DNA of 60,915 nucleotides. Origin: an uncultured Thiothrix sp. GTDB taxonomy: Bacteria; Pseudomonadota; Gammaproteobacteria; Thiotrichales; Thiotrichaceae. The position numbers and the translations under genes were made by a program. The stretch spans positions 1 through 60,915 of the forward strand of contig NZ_CALMZC010000027.1 of assembly GCF_937873765.1 (NCBI RefSeq), given 5' to 3'. Below are positions 1 through 8,162 of the stretch, piece after piece. How positions within the stretch are numbered: the stretch's first letter is position 1; each line of letters begins with the position of its first letter. A model generated the notes under the pieces. It made no database searches. It was not told the DNA's origin and worked only from the letters and a program-made list of their open reading frames with translations.

Positions 1-54
1 AACTCGCGACCCCAACCTTGGCAAGGTTGTGCTCTACCACTGAGCTATTCCCGC
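1..54 (-). tRNA. tRNA-Gly (GCC anticodon), partial at window edge
   Basis: The minus strand reads GCGGGAATAGCTCAGTGG from position 54 downward, followed by the D arm and an anticodon arm with the loop TTGCCAA, giving anticodon GCC. The sequence matches the complete tRNA-Gly at 105-179 base for base as far as it goes. The 3' part (most of the T arm and the acceptor strand) lies outside the window. It is the second gene of a tandem pair, separated by a 50-nt spacer and probably co-transcribed from the promoter at 194-222. Confidence 0.93.
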
Positions 55-92
55 TTACTGGCTTGTGACAGCCTGAACTTAATCCAGAATAT

Positions 93-110
93 GCTCCAGA
101 ATTCTGGAGC
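93..110. repeat. 18-bp perfect palindrome overlapping the tRNA-Gly 3' end
   Basis: GCTCCAGAATTCTGGAGC is a perfect palindrome. On the minus strand its first half is the 3' end of the tRNA (GCTCCA, including the encoded CCA), so the trailer RNA can fold back on the acceptor 3' strand. It lies in the spacer between the two tandem tRNA-Gly genes and has no T-tract, so it is more likely a processing-related structure than a terminator. That role is inference. Confidence 0.6.
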
Positions 111-179
111 GGGAAACGAGATTCGAACTCGCGACCCCAACCTTGGCAAGGTTGTGCTCTACCACTGAGCTATTCCCGC
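105..179 (-). tRNA. tRNA-Gly (GCC anticodon)
   Basis: This is a complete 75-nt cloverleaf on the minus strand. It has acceptor GCGGGAA paired with TTCCCGC, a D arm with GCTCAGTGGTAGAGC, an anticodon loop containing GCC, a T arm with GGTTCGAA-type sequence (GAGTTCGAATCTC) and an encoded 3' TCCA. It closely resembles Escherichia coli tRNA-Gly3. It decodes GGC and GGU. It is first in a tandem array, with the second copy at 1-54. Confidence 0.97.
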
Positions 180-193
180 TGAACAGGCTGCGA

Positions 194-222
194 ATAATAA
201 TCGCGCCCCTTAGGGCTGTCAA
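194..222 (-). promoter_or_regulatory. sigma-70 promoter of the tRNA-Gly genes
   Basis: Reading the minus strand, TTGACA (222-217) is followed by a 17-bp spacer and TATTAT (199-194), about 14 bp before the tRNA 5' end. A full consensus -35, optimal spacing and a near-consensus -10 fit a strong stable-RNA promoter. The short distance to the mature 5' end leaves room for only a few leader nucleotides. Confidence 0.85.
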
Positions 223-288
223 GCTTTAAGCAAGCAGAAATTAATATGTCTGCCTATTAGCCGACAACCAGCTCTATTCAGGCGACGG

Positions 289-858
289 CTAAGCAGGTGT
301 TGATAGCAAGTAAGGTTGAAGAATTTCATAGATTGCTGGGCGATGCTCCTGAATTTCTGCGATACTTAACCCCTCTAAGGAATGTGGATACTTTAACCAC
401 TCTTCCGTTTCATACAAATAGAAATTAGGAAGACGTTCGATTTGCCGCCGCTTAGGTTTGTAATACGGAACAGCCACCCGAATATCCTCGGGTGTATTCA
501 GGCGTGCTTTACGGTGTAGCTCATTGATAATCGCCTCAATCGAACGTCCGGTATCAAAGACATCATCAACTATCAGTAAGCGGTCATGGTGCTGGCAATT
601 CTTGACCAGATAATTCAAACCAAACACTTGGACTTGGCGCGCTTGCTGGTCAATTCCGGAGTAAGAAGCGGTACGAATCGAAATATTATCCGCGTGAATA
701 CCGTGAAAACTTAAATACTCTTGCACGGCGATGCCAATCGGGACACCGCCACGCCAGATGGCAATAATGAAGGTTGGCTCGAACCCACTTTGCAGAATTT
801 GATGCCCCAAACGAAACGAATCCTCTAATAAACCTTGCGCATGCAGATAACGCTTCAT
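289..858 (-). CDS. phosphoribosyltransferase (hypoxanthine-type PRTase family)
   Basis: The product is a type I phosphoribosyltransferase of about 189 residues. The PRPP-binding loop LLIVDDVFDTGRS lies near residues 94-106, with the acidic pair and Thr-Gly typical of HPRT/xanthine PRTases. The IWRGG motif near residue 35 contributes the pyrophosphate loop. It would transfer ribose-5-phosphate from PRPP to a purine base in salvage, but the base specificity cannot be read from the sequence. A nearby AGGA favours the ATG at 858 over one two codons upstream (864). The gene at 1200-1784 is a clear paralogue with the same length and motif order. The C-terminal SIAEIQEHRP matches EAEIAEHKP in that copy. 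Family assignment is firm; substrate is open. Confidence 0.85.
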   Translation of the reverse strand: MKRYLHAQGLLEDSFRLGHQILQSGFEPTFIIAIWRGGVPIGIAVQEYLSFHGIHADNISIRTASYSGIDQQARQVQVFGLNYLVKNCQHHDRLLIVDDVFDTGRSIEAIINELHRKARLNTPEDIRVAVPYYKPKRRQIERLPNFYLYETEEWLKYPHSLEGLSIAEIQEHRPAIYEILQPYLLSTPA

Positions 859-882
859 GCTCATCCTGCCACAGCCCTCTAG

Positions 883-1095
883 TTACTTAACCATACCTTT
901 GCATTCTTCAATCAGTTCATCTAGAGCTTTAACCGCCGTTTTAGCTTCGGCCTTGATCTCTTGCAAAAACTCTAATTCACTTTTGCTCACATCACCGTCT
1001 TTGAGTACTAAGGCTCTGAGCATATCAACTTCTTTAGTGCTAATATGTCCATCCCCTAAAGCGAAACCTTTTGCAACTTTGCGCCACTCTGCCAT
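883..1095 (-). CDS. small helical protein with TerB/EF-hand-like repeats
   Basis: This is a 70-residue, all-helical acidic protein with no signal peptide or membrane segment. It contains two similar units, GDGHISTKEVDML near residues 14-26 and KDGDVSKSELEFL near 32-44, each a DG-x-[IV]-S-x-x-E pattern as in TerB-like tellurite-resistance folds or degenerate EF-hands. The second half is a Lys/Glu-rich helix. It is preceded by an AAGGAG-type ribosome site and lies between two paralogous phosphoribosyltransferase genes, 24 bases upstream of the first. Function unknown; a metal-binding or regulatory role would be speculation. Confidence 0.7.
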   Translation of the reverse strand: MAEWRKVAKGFALGDGHISTKEVDMLRALVLKDGDVSKSELEFLQEIKAEAKTAVKALDELIEECKGMVK

Positions 1096-1199
1096 GACTA
1101 TTTCTCCTTATTGATTTGTCTAATTTAACTAGCTTTAACTTGCTTCTAAGCCAAGCTTGGCTGATTATCAGCTAATCACTTCACTGGCACAATTGATTC

Positions 1200-1784
1200 A
1201 TGGAAAAACGTTTCCTCAATGAAGAAACTTTAGTTCTCGACTCCTTCCGCTTAGGTGTACAAATCTACGCCAGTGGCTTTCACCCCAGTTTTATTGTGGG
1301 GTTATGGCGAGGTGGTAGTACCGTTGGAATCTATGTGCAGGAATGCCTACAGACTCTAGGTGTTCAAGCCAACCATATTGCTTTGCGTACTTCGTATCGT
1401 GGGCAACCCCATTATCAACAAATGGTGGCTGATCAAGGGTCAAGCATTCGCGTACACGGCACTCAATATTTGCTGGAAACCTTAAATCGGGAAGATAGCC
1501 TCTTGCTTGTCGATGATGTATTTAGCTCAGGGCATTCGATTGAAGCCGTTCTGAAGCGCCTACAAACCCATCTTAAACGCAATATGCCTGAACAAGTGAA
1601 AATTGCTACTCTTTGGCAACGTCCATCTTTTAATGCGACTACCTTAAAGCCCGATTTTGTACTCCACTACACCGAAGACTGGTTGGTATTCCCCTATGAA
1701 CTTAGCGGCTTAACTGAAGCAGAAATCGCTGAGCACAAGCCTTGGTTAGTGCCGCTCTTAGTCAAGAACAAGCTCTCTCACTAA
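1200..1784 (+). CDS. phosphoribosyltransferase (paralogue of the 289-858 gene)
   Basis: This 194-residue type I phosphoribosyltransferase has the PRPP loop LLLVDDVFSSGHS near residues 101-113 and the WRGG pyrophosphate loop near 36-39. The loop carries Ser-Ser-Gly-His where the paralogue has Asp-Thr-Gly-Arg. That change at the ribose-phosphate contact may mean a different base or altered activity. N- and C-terminal segments (SFRLG.QI..SGF.P.F, EAEIAEHKP) are shared with the other copy. It is transcribed convergently with the dehydrogenase gene, the two 3' ends overlapping by 23 bases. Confidence 0.83.
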   Translation: MEKRFLNEETLVLDSFRLGVQIYASGFHPSFIVGLWRGGSTVGIYVQECLQTLGVQANHIALRTSYRGQPHYQQMVADQGSSIRVHGTQYLLETLNREDSLLLVDDVFSSGHSIEAVLKRLQTHLKRNMPEQVKIATLWQRPSFNATTLKPDFVLHYTEDWLVFPYELSGLTEAEIAEHKPWLVPLLVKNKLSH

Positions 1785-3153
1785 AAATTTTCCCCGGATT
1801 AAGTAAATTTAAGGGGTCTAGCGCTTGCTTGATAGTGCGCATTACCGCGACAGCGCCTCCTAACTCCTCTAACAAATAGGCTTGCTTGCCTTGGCCAATG
1901 CCATGCTCACCGGTACAAGTGCCATCCATCGCAATCGCTCGCTGGCTAATACGCGAAACAATGCCCTCGGCTTTTGCCACTTCAACTGGGTCATCTAAAT
2001 CGACTAATAAAATAATATGGAAATTGCCATCGCCTACATGCCCAAGAATAGTAGCGACCATACCAGACGCCTCCAAATCTTGACGAGTTGCTTCCACACA
2101 CTCCGCTAAACGCGAAATGGGTACACAGGCATCACTCGAATAAGCACGAGCACCCGGCCGCAAGGCTTGAGCCGCAAAGAAAGCATTATGGCGTGCCTTC
2201 CAGAGTTGCCCTAACTCCTGTTGATCGCTACTCCATTTGAATTCGTTGGCTCCAAACTCAGCAGCAATACTCGCAAACATGGCTACCTGCTCCGCAACGC
2301 CCGCCTCGCTGCCATGAAACTCTACAAATAAGGTGGGTTGCTCAGCCATATTTAGCTTGGAATAGCGGTTGCAAGCTTGAATCTGCAAAGCATCCAATAG
2401 CTCAATCCTCGACACCGGAATACCTGATTGAATCGTCACAATCACGGCATTACAAGCATCCAGCACGGTAGGAAACGCACATACGCCCCCTGCCACCACT
2501 TCAGGGCGAGCAAATACTTTTAAGCTCAACTCAGTGATAAGACCCAAAGTACCCTCTGAGCCTACAAATAAACGCGTTAAGTCATAACCGGCAGCACTTT
2601 TCTTCGCACGACTAGCAGTACGAATCAACTCACCCTGAGCAGTCACCACTTCTAAACTAAGAACTACATCTTTCATCGTGCCATAGCGCACAGCATTCGT
2701 CCCTGAAGCACGGGTTGAAGCCATACCGCCTAAACTCGCATTGGCTCCCGGATCAATCGGAAAAAATAAACCGGTATGGCGCAAGGCTTGATTGAGCGCT
2801 TCACGCGTTACCCCCGGCTGCACAACAGCCGTTAAATCCTCTGAATGAATCGCTAAGACTTTATCCATGCGCGAGACATCAATGCAGATACCGCCTTGTG
2901 GTGCATTCACTTGACCTTCAAGTGAAGTGCCAGTACCAAAGGGAATGATGGGGCAGCGATACTGCTGACAGAGTTTAACGGCATCAATCACCATTTGCTT
3001 ATCAGTAGCAAACAATACACCCTCAGCAGGTTGATTAGGCAACCAAGTCTGAGTATTGGCATGTTGAGCACGTAAGGTCGCATTAGTCGTGAATAATTCA
3101 CCAAAGCGTGCTTGAAACGCAGCCACCGCTGCCAGATGCTCACTACCAGACAT
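1762..3153 (-). CDS. FAD-binding D-lactate/glycolate-type dehydrogenase (GlcD/DLD family)
   Basis: The 463-residue protein has an N-terminal PCMH-type FAD domain (PFGTGTSLEG near residues 71-80 and GGMASTRASGTNAVRYG near 140-156). The C-terminal FAD-oxidase domain includes GDGNFH and GEHGIGQGK, the histidine-containing active-site motifs of the D-lactate dehydrogenase (cytochrome) family. It would oxidise a D-2-hydroxy acid, probably D-lactate, and pass electrons to the respiratory chain. Length and motif order are normal for LDHD/DLD. A good AGGAG lies seven bases upstream of the ATG at 3153. D-lactate versus glycolate cannot be decided here; no glcE/glcF partners are adjacent, which favours the one-subunit D-lactate enzyme. 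Confidence 0.87.
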   Translation of the reverse strand: MSGSEHLAAVAAFQARFGELFTTNATLRAQHANTQTWLPNQPAEGVLFATDKQMVIDAVKLCQQYRCPIIPFGTGTSLEGQVNAPQGGICIDVSRMDKVLAIHSEDLTAVVQPGVTREALNQALRHTGLFFPIDPGANASLGGMASTRASGTNAVRYGTMKDVVLSLEVVTAQGELIRTASRAKKSAAGYDLTRLFVGSEGTLGLITELSLKVFARPEVVAGGVCAFPTVLDACNAVIVTIQSGIPVSRIELLDALQIQACNRYSKLNMAEQPTLFVEFHGSEAGVAEQVAMFASIAAEFGANEFKWSSDQQELGQLWKARHNAFFAAQALRPGARAYSSDACVPISRLAECVEATRQDLEASGMVATILGHVGDGNFHIILLVDLDDPVEVAKAEGIVSRISQRAIAMDGTCTGEHGIGQGKQAYLLEELGGAVAVMRTIKQALDPLNLLNPGKIFSERACS

Positions 3154-3213
3154 GCTTGCTCTCCTGCGCCTAAGTGCTGTTTAGTGTAGGTTTAATCTAA
3201 GGCTTTATAAAGC

Positions 3214-4245
3214 TCATAGCGGGGTTTTTGCGCCCTCACCCGCCACTTCGCGCACGAGTTGCGGAACCATATAACCCGGAACTTGTAAGCGTAAAGCTGC
3301 GACCAGAGCTTTCGCCTCTGCTTCTGGAACTTCAAAATGTGCCGCACCCTGTACTCTATCCAAAATATGTAGGTAATAAGGCATGACATTCGCTGCTACT
3401 AAAGCTTCACTTAAGGCAGCCAAAGCGGGCACGTTATCATTCACCCCACGCAGCAAGACCGTTTGATTTAATAATAAAACACCGATTTCACGTAAAGCTT
3501 TTAAACCAGCTTGCACTTCAGCATCTTGGAATTCGTGGGCGTGATTCGCATGAATCACCATAATAACTTGTTTCTTTAACTGACTAAGCCCAGTTAACAA
3601 ACGCTCATCAATGCGCTCAGGCAACACAATTGGCAAGCGTGTATGTAAGCGGATACGTTGCACATGTTCAATCGCTGCAAGCCGCTCGCATAAATTGCTT
3701 AAGCGCTCATCCGATAAAGTTAAAGGATCCCCCCCACTTAATAAGACCTCGGTGATTTCTGGGTTGCTAGCAATATAATCGAGGGCTTCTTTCCAATGGT
3801 CACGGGCAGGATTAGCTTCGCTATATGGAAAATGGCGGCGGAAGCAATAACGACAATGAATCGCACAAGCCCCTGTTGTCACTAATAAGACCCGTCCTTG
3901 GTATTTATGCAGGACACCATCCGTGACCATCGCTTCATGATCACCCACCGGATCACTTACAAACCCTTGGGTTAACTGTATTTCTGCGGATAAGGGTAAC
4001 ACCTGACGCAATAAAGGATCATTCCAATCGCCTTTTTTCATACGGCGGACATAACTATGCGGTGCTAATAAGCGAAATTGACGCGCTGCTTCTAGGCTCA
4101 CTTCTGCGCCCTGCCCCTCTAATTCTAAGAGACGAATCAGCTCAAACGGATCACGTACTGCCGAGGCCAAAGCACGCTGCCAAACTGAACTTGTGAATGA
4201 ACTTGAATTTTTAGTCTGATTTTTTGCAGCGATTCCGGTTATCAT
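3214..4245 (-). CDS. epmB: EF-P (R)-beta-lysine modification protein EpmB (lysine 2,3-aminomutase)
   Basis: This radical-SAM enzyme converts L-lysine to (R)-beta-lysine, which EpmA attaches to elongation factor P. The cluster motif CAIHCRYC (CxxxCxxC) is near residues 127-134, followed by LLSGGDPL, the SAM-contacting GGD. A PLP-lysine region follows toward the C terminus (LHILDRVQGAAHF). About 343 residues is usual for EpmB, which is shorter than clostridial lysine aminomutase. I chose the ATG at 4245 because AAGG stands six bases before it; a GTG two codons upstream (4251) is the alternative. It is divergent from efp, 45 bases away, with epmA beyond it. The identity is well supported by both sequence and context. 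Confidence 0.95.
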   Translation of the reverse strand: MITGIAAKNQTKNSSSFTSSVWQRALASAVRDPFELIRLLELEGQGAEVSLEAARQFRLLAPHSYVRRMKKGDWNDPLLRQVLPLSAEIQLTQGFVSDPVGDHEAMVTDGVLHKYQGRVLLVTTGACAIHCRYCFRRHFPYSEANPARDHWKEALDYIASNPEITEVLLSGGDPLTLSDERLSNLCERLAAIEHVQRIRLHTRLPIVLPERIDERLLTGLSQLKKQVIMVIHANHAHEFQDAEVQAGLKALREIGVLLLNQTVLLRGVNDNVPALAALSEALVAANVMPYYLHILDRVQGAAHFEVPEAEAKALVAALRLQVPGYMVPQLVREVAGEGAKTPL

Positions 4246-4290
4246 ACGCACCTTAATTAAATTGAGTGATTTTTGGAGAGCAACAAGGCT

Positions 4291-4860
4291 ATGCCAAGCT
4301 ACAGCACCAGCGAGTTCCGTTCTGGACTCAAACTAATGATTGACGGCGACCCTTATACCATCGTTGAGAACGAATTTGTAAAACCGGGTAAAGGTCAAGC
4401 ATTTAATCGCGTTCGTGTGAAGAATTTAAAAACCGGTCGTACCGTTGAAAAAACTTGGAAGTCTGGTGATAGTGTTGAAGCGGCCGATGTCGTCGACCGT
4501 GAAATGGAATATCTCTATAAAGAAGGCGATGATTATTATTTCATGGCCACCGATGGCTCTTTCGAGCAAGTAGGTGCACCGGCCTCAGCGATGGAAGATG
4601 CGGTGAAATGGTTACGCGGTAATGAAGTCTGCGTCGTGACTTTATGGAATGAAGTTCCTTTAACGGTCACTCCGCCGAATTTCGTTGAATTGAAAATCGT
4701 TGAAACCGATCCCGGTTTGAAAGGTGACACGGCCAGCGGTGGTACTAAACCGGCGATTTTAGAAACCGGCGCTGTAGTTAAAGTCCCTTTATATATGAAT
4801 CAGGATGAAGTCCTGCGCATTGACACGCGTACTGGCGAATACATTTCTCGCGTTAAGTAA
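4291..4860 (+). CDS. efp: elongation factor P
   Basis: EF-P binds between the ribosomal P and E sites and rescues ribosomes stalled on polyproline. The 189-residue protein is full length. The modified lysine lies in the loop KPGKGQAF, with Lys34 in the E. coli position, so it is the expected target of EpmB/EpmA beta-lysylation. Three beta-barrel domains follow, ending in the usual TGEYISRVK. The ATG at 4291 has GGAGAG ten bases upstream. A TTG 18 bases earlier is open but would add six residues not found in the family. epmA starts 18 bases downstream on the same strand. Confidence 0.98.
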   Translation: MPSYSTSEFRSGLKLMIDGDPYTIVENEFVKPGKGQAFNRVRVKNLKTGRTVEKTWKSGDSVEAADVVDREMEYLYKEGDDYYFMATDGSFEQVGAPASAMEDAVKWLRGNEVCVVTLWNEVPLTVTPPNFVELKIVETDPGLKGDTASGGTKPAILETGAVVKVPLYMNQDEVLRIDTRTGEYISRVK

Positions 4861-4877
4861 GTCTAAGGATCAATGGG

Positions 4878-5816
4878 GTGAACTGGCAACCAACAGCCTC
4901 AATTCAAGCTCTAAAAGCGCGTGCCTGCCTTTATCAGCAGCTACGCGCTTTTTTCCATGCACGTGGTGTCTTGGAAGTCGAAACCCCAGCACTTTCGCAA
5001 GCGGGTAATACTGATCCGAATATTGCTAGTTTCAGTGTGAATACACCACAGGGTTTACGTTATTTACACACCTCCCCTGAATACCCGATGAAACGCTTAT
5101 TAGCAGCCGGCAGTGGCGATATTTATCAAATATGCAAAGTCTGGCGGCAAGATGAAGCGGGGCGCAAGCATAATCCCGAATTCAGTATGCTGGAATATTA
5201 TCGGGTGGGCTTCAGTTATCAACAGCTTATGCAAGAAGTAGCTGAACTCTTACAGCTTGCGATTCCGCATCTAAATACTGAGCCGCGCATTCTCACTTAT
5301 CGCCAAGCTTTCCTGCAAATCTTAGGGCTTGATCCCCACCAAGCAAGTATTGAGCAGCTAGCTGCTTGTGCTCAACAGCAACAGATTGATTTTCAGGGTG
5401 AACTCAGTCAACAGGCTTGGTTGGACTTGCTCTTCACCCACTGTATTGAAGCCAGTTTCCCGACAGATCGCTTGACCTTTATTTGCCATTATCCTGCGAC
5501 ACAAGCTGCGTTAGCACGTGTGCGTTTAGAAAATGGTCATTGGGTCGCCGAACGCTTTGAAGTGTATTTAGGCCCTTTAGAATTAGGGAATGGCTATCAA
5601 GAGCAAACTGATGCTGATCTCTTAGAACGTGTATTGGTTAAGGATGCTGAGCAGCAAGCCCAAGATATTCCAGTAGATACTCGGTTTATTGCGGCAGTAG
5701 CAGCCGGTATGCCGTTTTCAGCCGGTATAGCACTGGGCTTAGATCGAATTTTATTATGTCGCCTGCAGGCTAAACAGCTAACCAGCATGTTGAGTTTTGC
5801 GTGGGAAATAGCGTAA
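4878..5816 (+). CDS. epmA: EF-P--(R)-beta-lysine ligase EpmA (GenX/PoxA)
   Basis: This is a class II lysyl-tRNA-synthetase paralogue lacking the N-terminal anticodon-binding domain (312 residues against about 500 in LysS). It activates (R)-beta-lysine with ATP and ligates it to EF-P Lys34. Motif 2 is visible as VWRQDEAGRKHNPEF near residues 89-103 and motif 3 as GIALGLDRILL near the C terminus. The GTG start at 4878 is preceded by TAAGGA; the nearby ATG at 4873 is out of frame and stops at once. It follows efp by 18 bases and is probably in one operon, so modifier and substrate are co-expressed. Confidence 0.95.
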   Translation: MNWQPTASIQALKARACLYQQLRAFFHARGVLEVETPALSQAGNTDPNIASFSVNTPQGLRYLHTSPEYPMKRLLAAGSGDIYQICKVWRQDEAGRKHNPEFSMLEYYRVGFSYQQLMQEVAELLQLAIPHLNTEPRILTYRQAFLQILGLDPHQASIEQLAACAQQQQIDFQGELSQQAWLDLLFTHCIEASFPTDRLTFICHYPATQAALARVRLENGHWVAERFEVYLGPLELGNGYQEQTDADLLERVLVKDAEQQAQDIPVDTRFIAAVAAGMPFSAGIALGLDRILLCRLQAKQLTSMLSFAWEIA

Positions 5817-5872
5817 GTGCTGAAGGGACGGCACAATTCGCGCTTCACTTTTGAATTTTAAGGAGAATTGAG

Positions 5873-6208
5873 ATGAGTTTTTTTATTTCTGATGCAATGG
5901 CACAAGCAGTTCCGGCAGGCCCTGCAGGTGGTGGTTTAATTGAAATGGTCTTGATGATGGCAGTATTTTTCGCCATTATGTATTTTATGATCATTCGTCC
6001 TCAGCAAAAGCGTGCTAAAGATCATAAAACTATGTTAGAAGCGCTCAGCAAAGGCGATGAAGTTGTCACAGGTGGTGGTCTCTTAGGTAAGGTTGCGAAT
6101 ATTGGCGACAATTTTATCCAAGTCGAAATCGCTGACAATGTGCAAATCAAAGTACAAAAGCAAGCCATTGCCTCTGTACTACCCAAAGGGACTTTGAAAA
6201 ACGCTTGA
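5873..6208 (+). CDS. yajC: Sec translocon accessory protein YajC
   Basis: The 111-residue protein has a short periplasmic N terminus, one membrane segment (near residues 23-41, MVLMMAVFFAIMYFMIIRP) and a cytoplasmic domain with RPQQKRAKDHKTMLEALSKGDEVVT-type sequence, the hallmark of YajC. It joins SecDF to support late steps of SecYEG export. It has a strong AAGGAG upstream of the ATG and is followed by secD and secF in the usual order. Confidence 0.97.
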   Translation: MSFFISDAMAQAVPAGPAGGGLIEMVLMMAVFFAIMYFMIIRPQQKRAKDHKTMLEALSKGDEVVTGGGLLGKVANIGDNFIQVEIADNVQIKVQKQAIASVLPKGTLKNA

Positions 6209-6232
6209 TTTTTCTCCTTTTAGAACCGCTTG

Positions 6233-6265
6233 CCTAGGCTGTGCTGTTGAGCTTCTCAGCCTAGG
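6233..6265 (+). other. intercistronic hairpin between yajC and secD
   Basis: CCTAGGCTG (6233-6241) and CAGCCTAGG (6257-6265) form a perfect 9-bp stem with a 15-nt loop, followed by GGCTTGTTTT. It lies 25 bases after the yajC stop and ends 21 bases before the secD ATG. The short U-run would make it at most a leaky terminator, so partial attenuation or RNA processing between yajC and secDF is possible. Confidence 0.55.
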
Positions 6266-6286
6266 GGCTTGTTTTGGAATATAACA

Positions 6287-8152
6287 ATGAACCGCTATCC
6301 CGTCTGGAAGTATGTAATGATTGCGATCATTCTCTTGATCGGCATTATTTACTCAATTCCTAACTTTTTCCCCTCTGAGCCTGCTGTGCAAATCAGCACG
6401 AAAACCGAGCAGCCGATTGAACCTGCTGAAATGCAGCGCTTTGAACAAGCTTTAAAAGACAAAAGCTTAAGCTTCCACGCCAGTGAAAATAATGGCTCAC
6501 AGGTCTTATTTCGGTTTGCCGATACCGATGTGCAGTTAAAAGCGTCTGAAGCACTCAAAGCAGTTGTAGGTGATAAATATGTCGTCGCATTAAACCTCGC
6601 TCAATCTACACCACAGTTCCTACGTGCTCTACACGCCAATCCGATGTATTTAGGTTTGGATTTACGCGGTGGGGTGCACTTCTTAATGGAAGTGGATATG
6701 AACGCGGCTAAAGATAAAGCCTATGAGCGTTATGAAGATGAATTCCGTGATACCTTGCGCGAAGCCAAAGTCGCCTACCTAGGCATTGCGCGGGAAGGTG
6801 ATCAATTAGTCGCTAAGTTTAAAACTGAGCAAGAGCGTGATGCAGCCGCACCTGTCTTAGGCAAGGTTTATGTCAATAATGAGCTGATCTGGGATAGGAA
6901 AGAACAGGATGGCAGTTATATTCTTGCAGCGGCGATGTCGCCACAAAATCTATTAAATATCGAAAAATTTGCGATCCAACAAAACATCACCACTTTACGT
7001 AAGCGCGTGAATGAGTTGGGTGTAGCTGAACCCGTAATTCAGCAGCAAGGCAAAGGTCGGATTGTAGTGCAGTTACCGGGTGTACAAGATACGGTGCGTG
7101 CTAAAGAAATCTTAGGTGCTACTGCCACGCTTGAATTCCGCCTAGTAGATGATAGTGGTAATGATGCTCAGCAAGCACAGTCTTCAGGGCGTGCTCCTAT
7201 TGGTTTGCAACTGTACAAAGAGCGCGATGGCACACCGATCCTGTTAAAACGTAAAGTCATGTTAACCGGTGAATACATCACGGATGCTAGCTCTGGCTTT
7301 GACCAAAACAACCAGCCTTCAGTGAATATAACTCTAGATGGCAATGGCGCCAGCCGTTTCAGCAAAGCCACGGGGGAAAATGTCCAAAAACTCATGGCAG
7401 TGGTTTATATCGAAACCAAATTCCAAGAAGTAGAAGTTGATGGCCAAAAAGTTCGTAAACCGGTTAAAACTGAAGAAGTTATCAATGTAGCGCGTATTCA
7501 AGAGCAATTGAGTAAACGCTTCCAAATCACGGGTTTAGATTCTACCAAAGAAGCCCGTGATTTAGCTTTATTACTCCGTGCGGGGGCATTGGCAGCGCCT
7601 TTGTATATCGTCGAAGAACGCACCATCGGCCCAAGCATGGGTAAAGAAAATATCGAGAAAGGCTTCAATTCCAATATTTGGGGCTTTGTTGCGGTCGTTA
7701 TTTTCATGGTGGTTTACTACCGCGTGTTTGGCTTGATTTCGAGTATTTCCTTAGGCGTGAACGGTTTCTTATTGTTTGCGATCCTTTCTATGATTCAAGC
7801 GACCTTAACCCTCCCCGGTATGGCTGCAATTGCCTTAACGCTTGGTATGGCGATTGATGCCAACGTTTTAATCAATGAGCGGATTCGTGAAGAATTGCGC
7901 AATGGTGCTGTTCCGCAAGTCGCGATCAATGCGGGTTACGAGCGTGCTTGGGGTACAATCTTAGATTCGAACCTCACCAACTTAATTGCTGGTATCGCAC
8001 TCTTCATGCTGGGTTCGGGACCAGTGCGTGGTTTCGCGGTCGTACTGTGTTTAGGTATTTTGACCTCGATGTTCAGTGCCGTCACTGTTTCACGCGCCCT
8101 GACCAATTTGGTTTATGGCTATCGTAAACGCTTAACCGATATTTCCATTTAG
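6287..8152 (+). CDS. secD: protein translocase subunit SecD
   Basis: SecD is an RND-family membrane protein that uses the proton-motive force, with SecF, to pull exported proteins across the inner membrane. The 621-residue protein begins MNRYPVWKYVM, matching the family N terminus with its first membrane segment. It has a large periplasmic P1 domain and the signature YLGLDLRGGVHFLMEVD near residue 125. The C-terminal membrane block contains GMAIDANVLINERIREE. The start is the ATG at 6287; an in-frame TTG at 6269 would add six residues foreign to the family. secF begins ten bases after the stop. Confidence 0.97.
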   Translation: MNRYPVWKYVMIAIILLIGIIYSIPNFFPSEPAVQISTKTEQPIEPAEMQRFEQALKDKSLSFHASENNGSQVLFRFADTDVQLKASEALKAVVGDKYVVALNLAQSTPQFLRALHANPMYLGLDLRGGVHFLMEVDMNAAKDKAYERYEDEFRDTLREAKVAYLGIAREGDQLVAKFKTEQERDAAAPVLGKVYVNNELIWDRKEQDGSYILAAAMSPQNLLNIEKFAIQQNITTLRKRVNELGVAEPVIQQQGKGRIVVQLPGVQDTVRAKEILGATATLEFRLVDDSGNDAQQAQSSGRAPIGLQLYKERDGTPILLKRKVMLTGEYITDASSGFDQNNQPSVNITLDGNGASRFSKATGENVQKLMAVVYIETKFQEVEVDGQKVRKPVKTEEVINVARIQEQLSKRFQITGLDSTKEARDLALLLRAGALAAPLYIVEERTIGPSMGKENIEKGFNSNIWGFVAVVIFMVVYYRVFGLISSISLGVNGFLLFAILSMIQATLTLPGMAAIALTLGMAIDANVLINERIREELRNGAVPQVAINAGYERAWGTILDSNLTNLIAGIALFMLGSGPVRGFAVVLCLGILTSMFSAVTVSRALTNLVYGYRKRLTDISI

Positions 8153-8162
8153 GGGTTGACTC

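Noticed and set aside
1..179. Tandem tRNA-Gly as an integration site of a genomic island
   Set aside because: No integrase and no repeated tRNA 3' fragment downstream were found; the repetition is a simple tandem gene duplication.
857..1114. Plus-strand frame antisense to the TerB-like gene
   Set aside because: Ser/Leu-rich shadow of the minus-strand gene; no ribosome site or family similarity.
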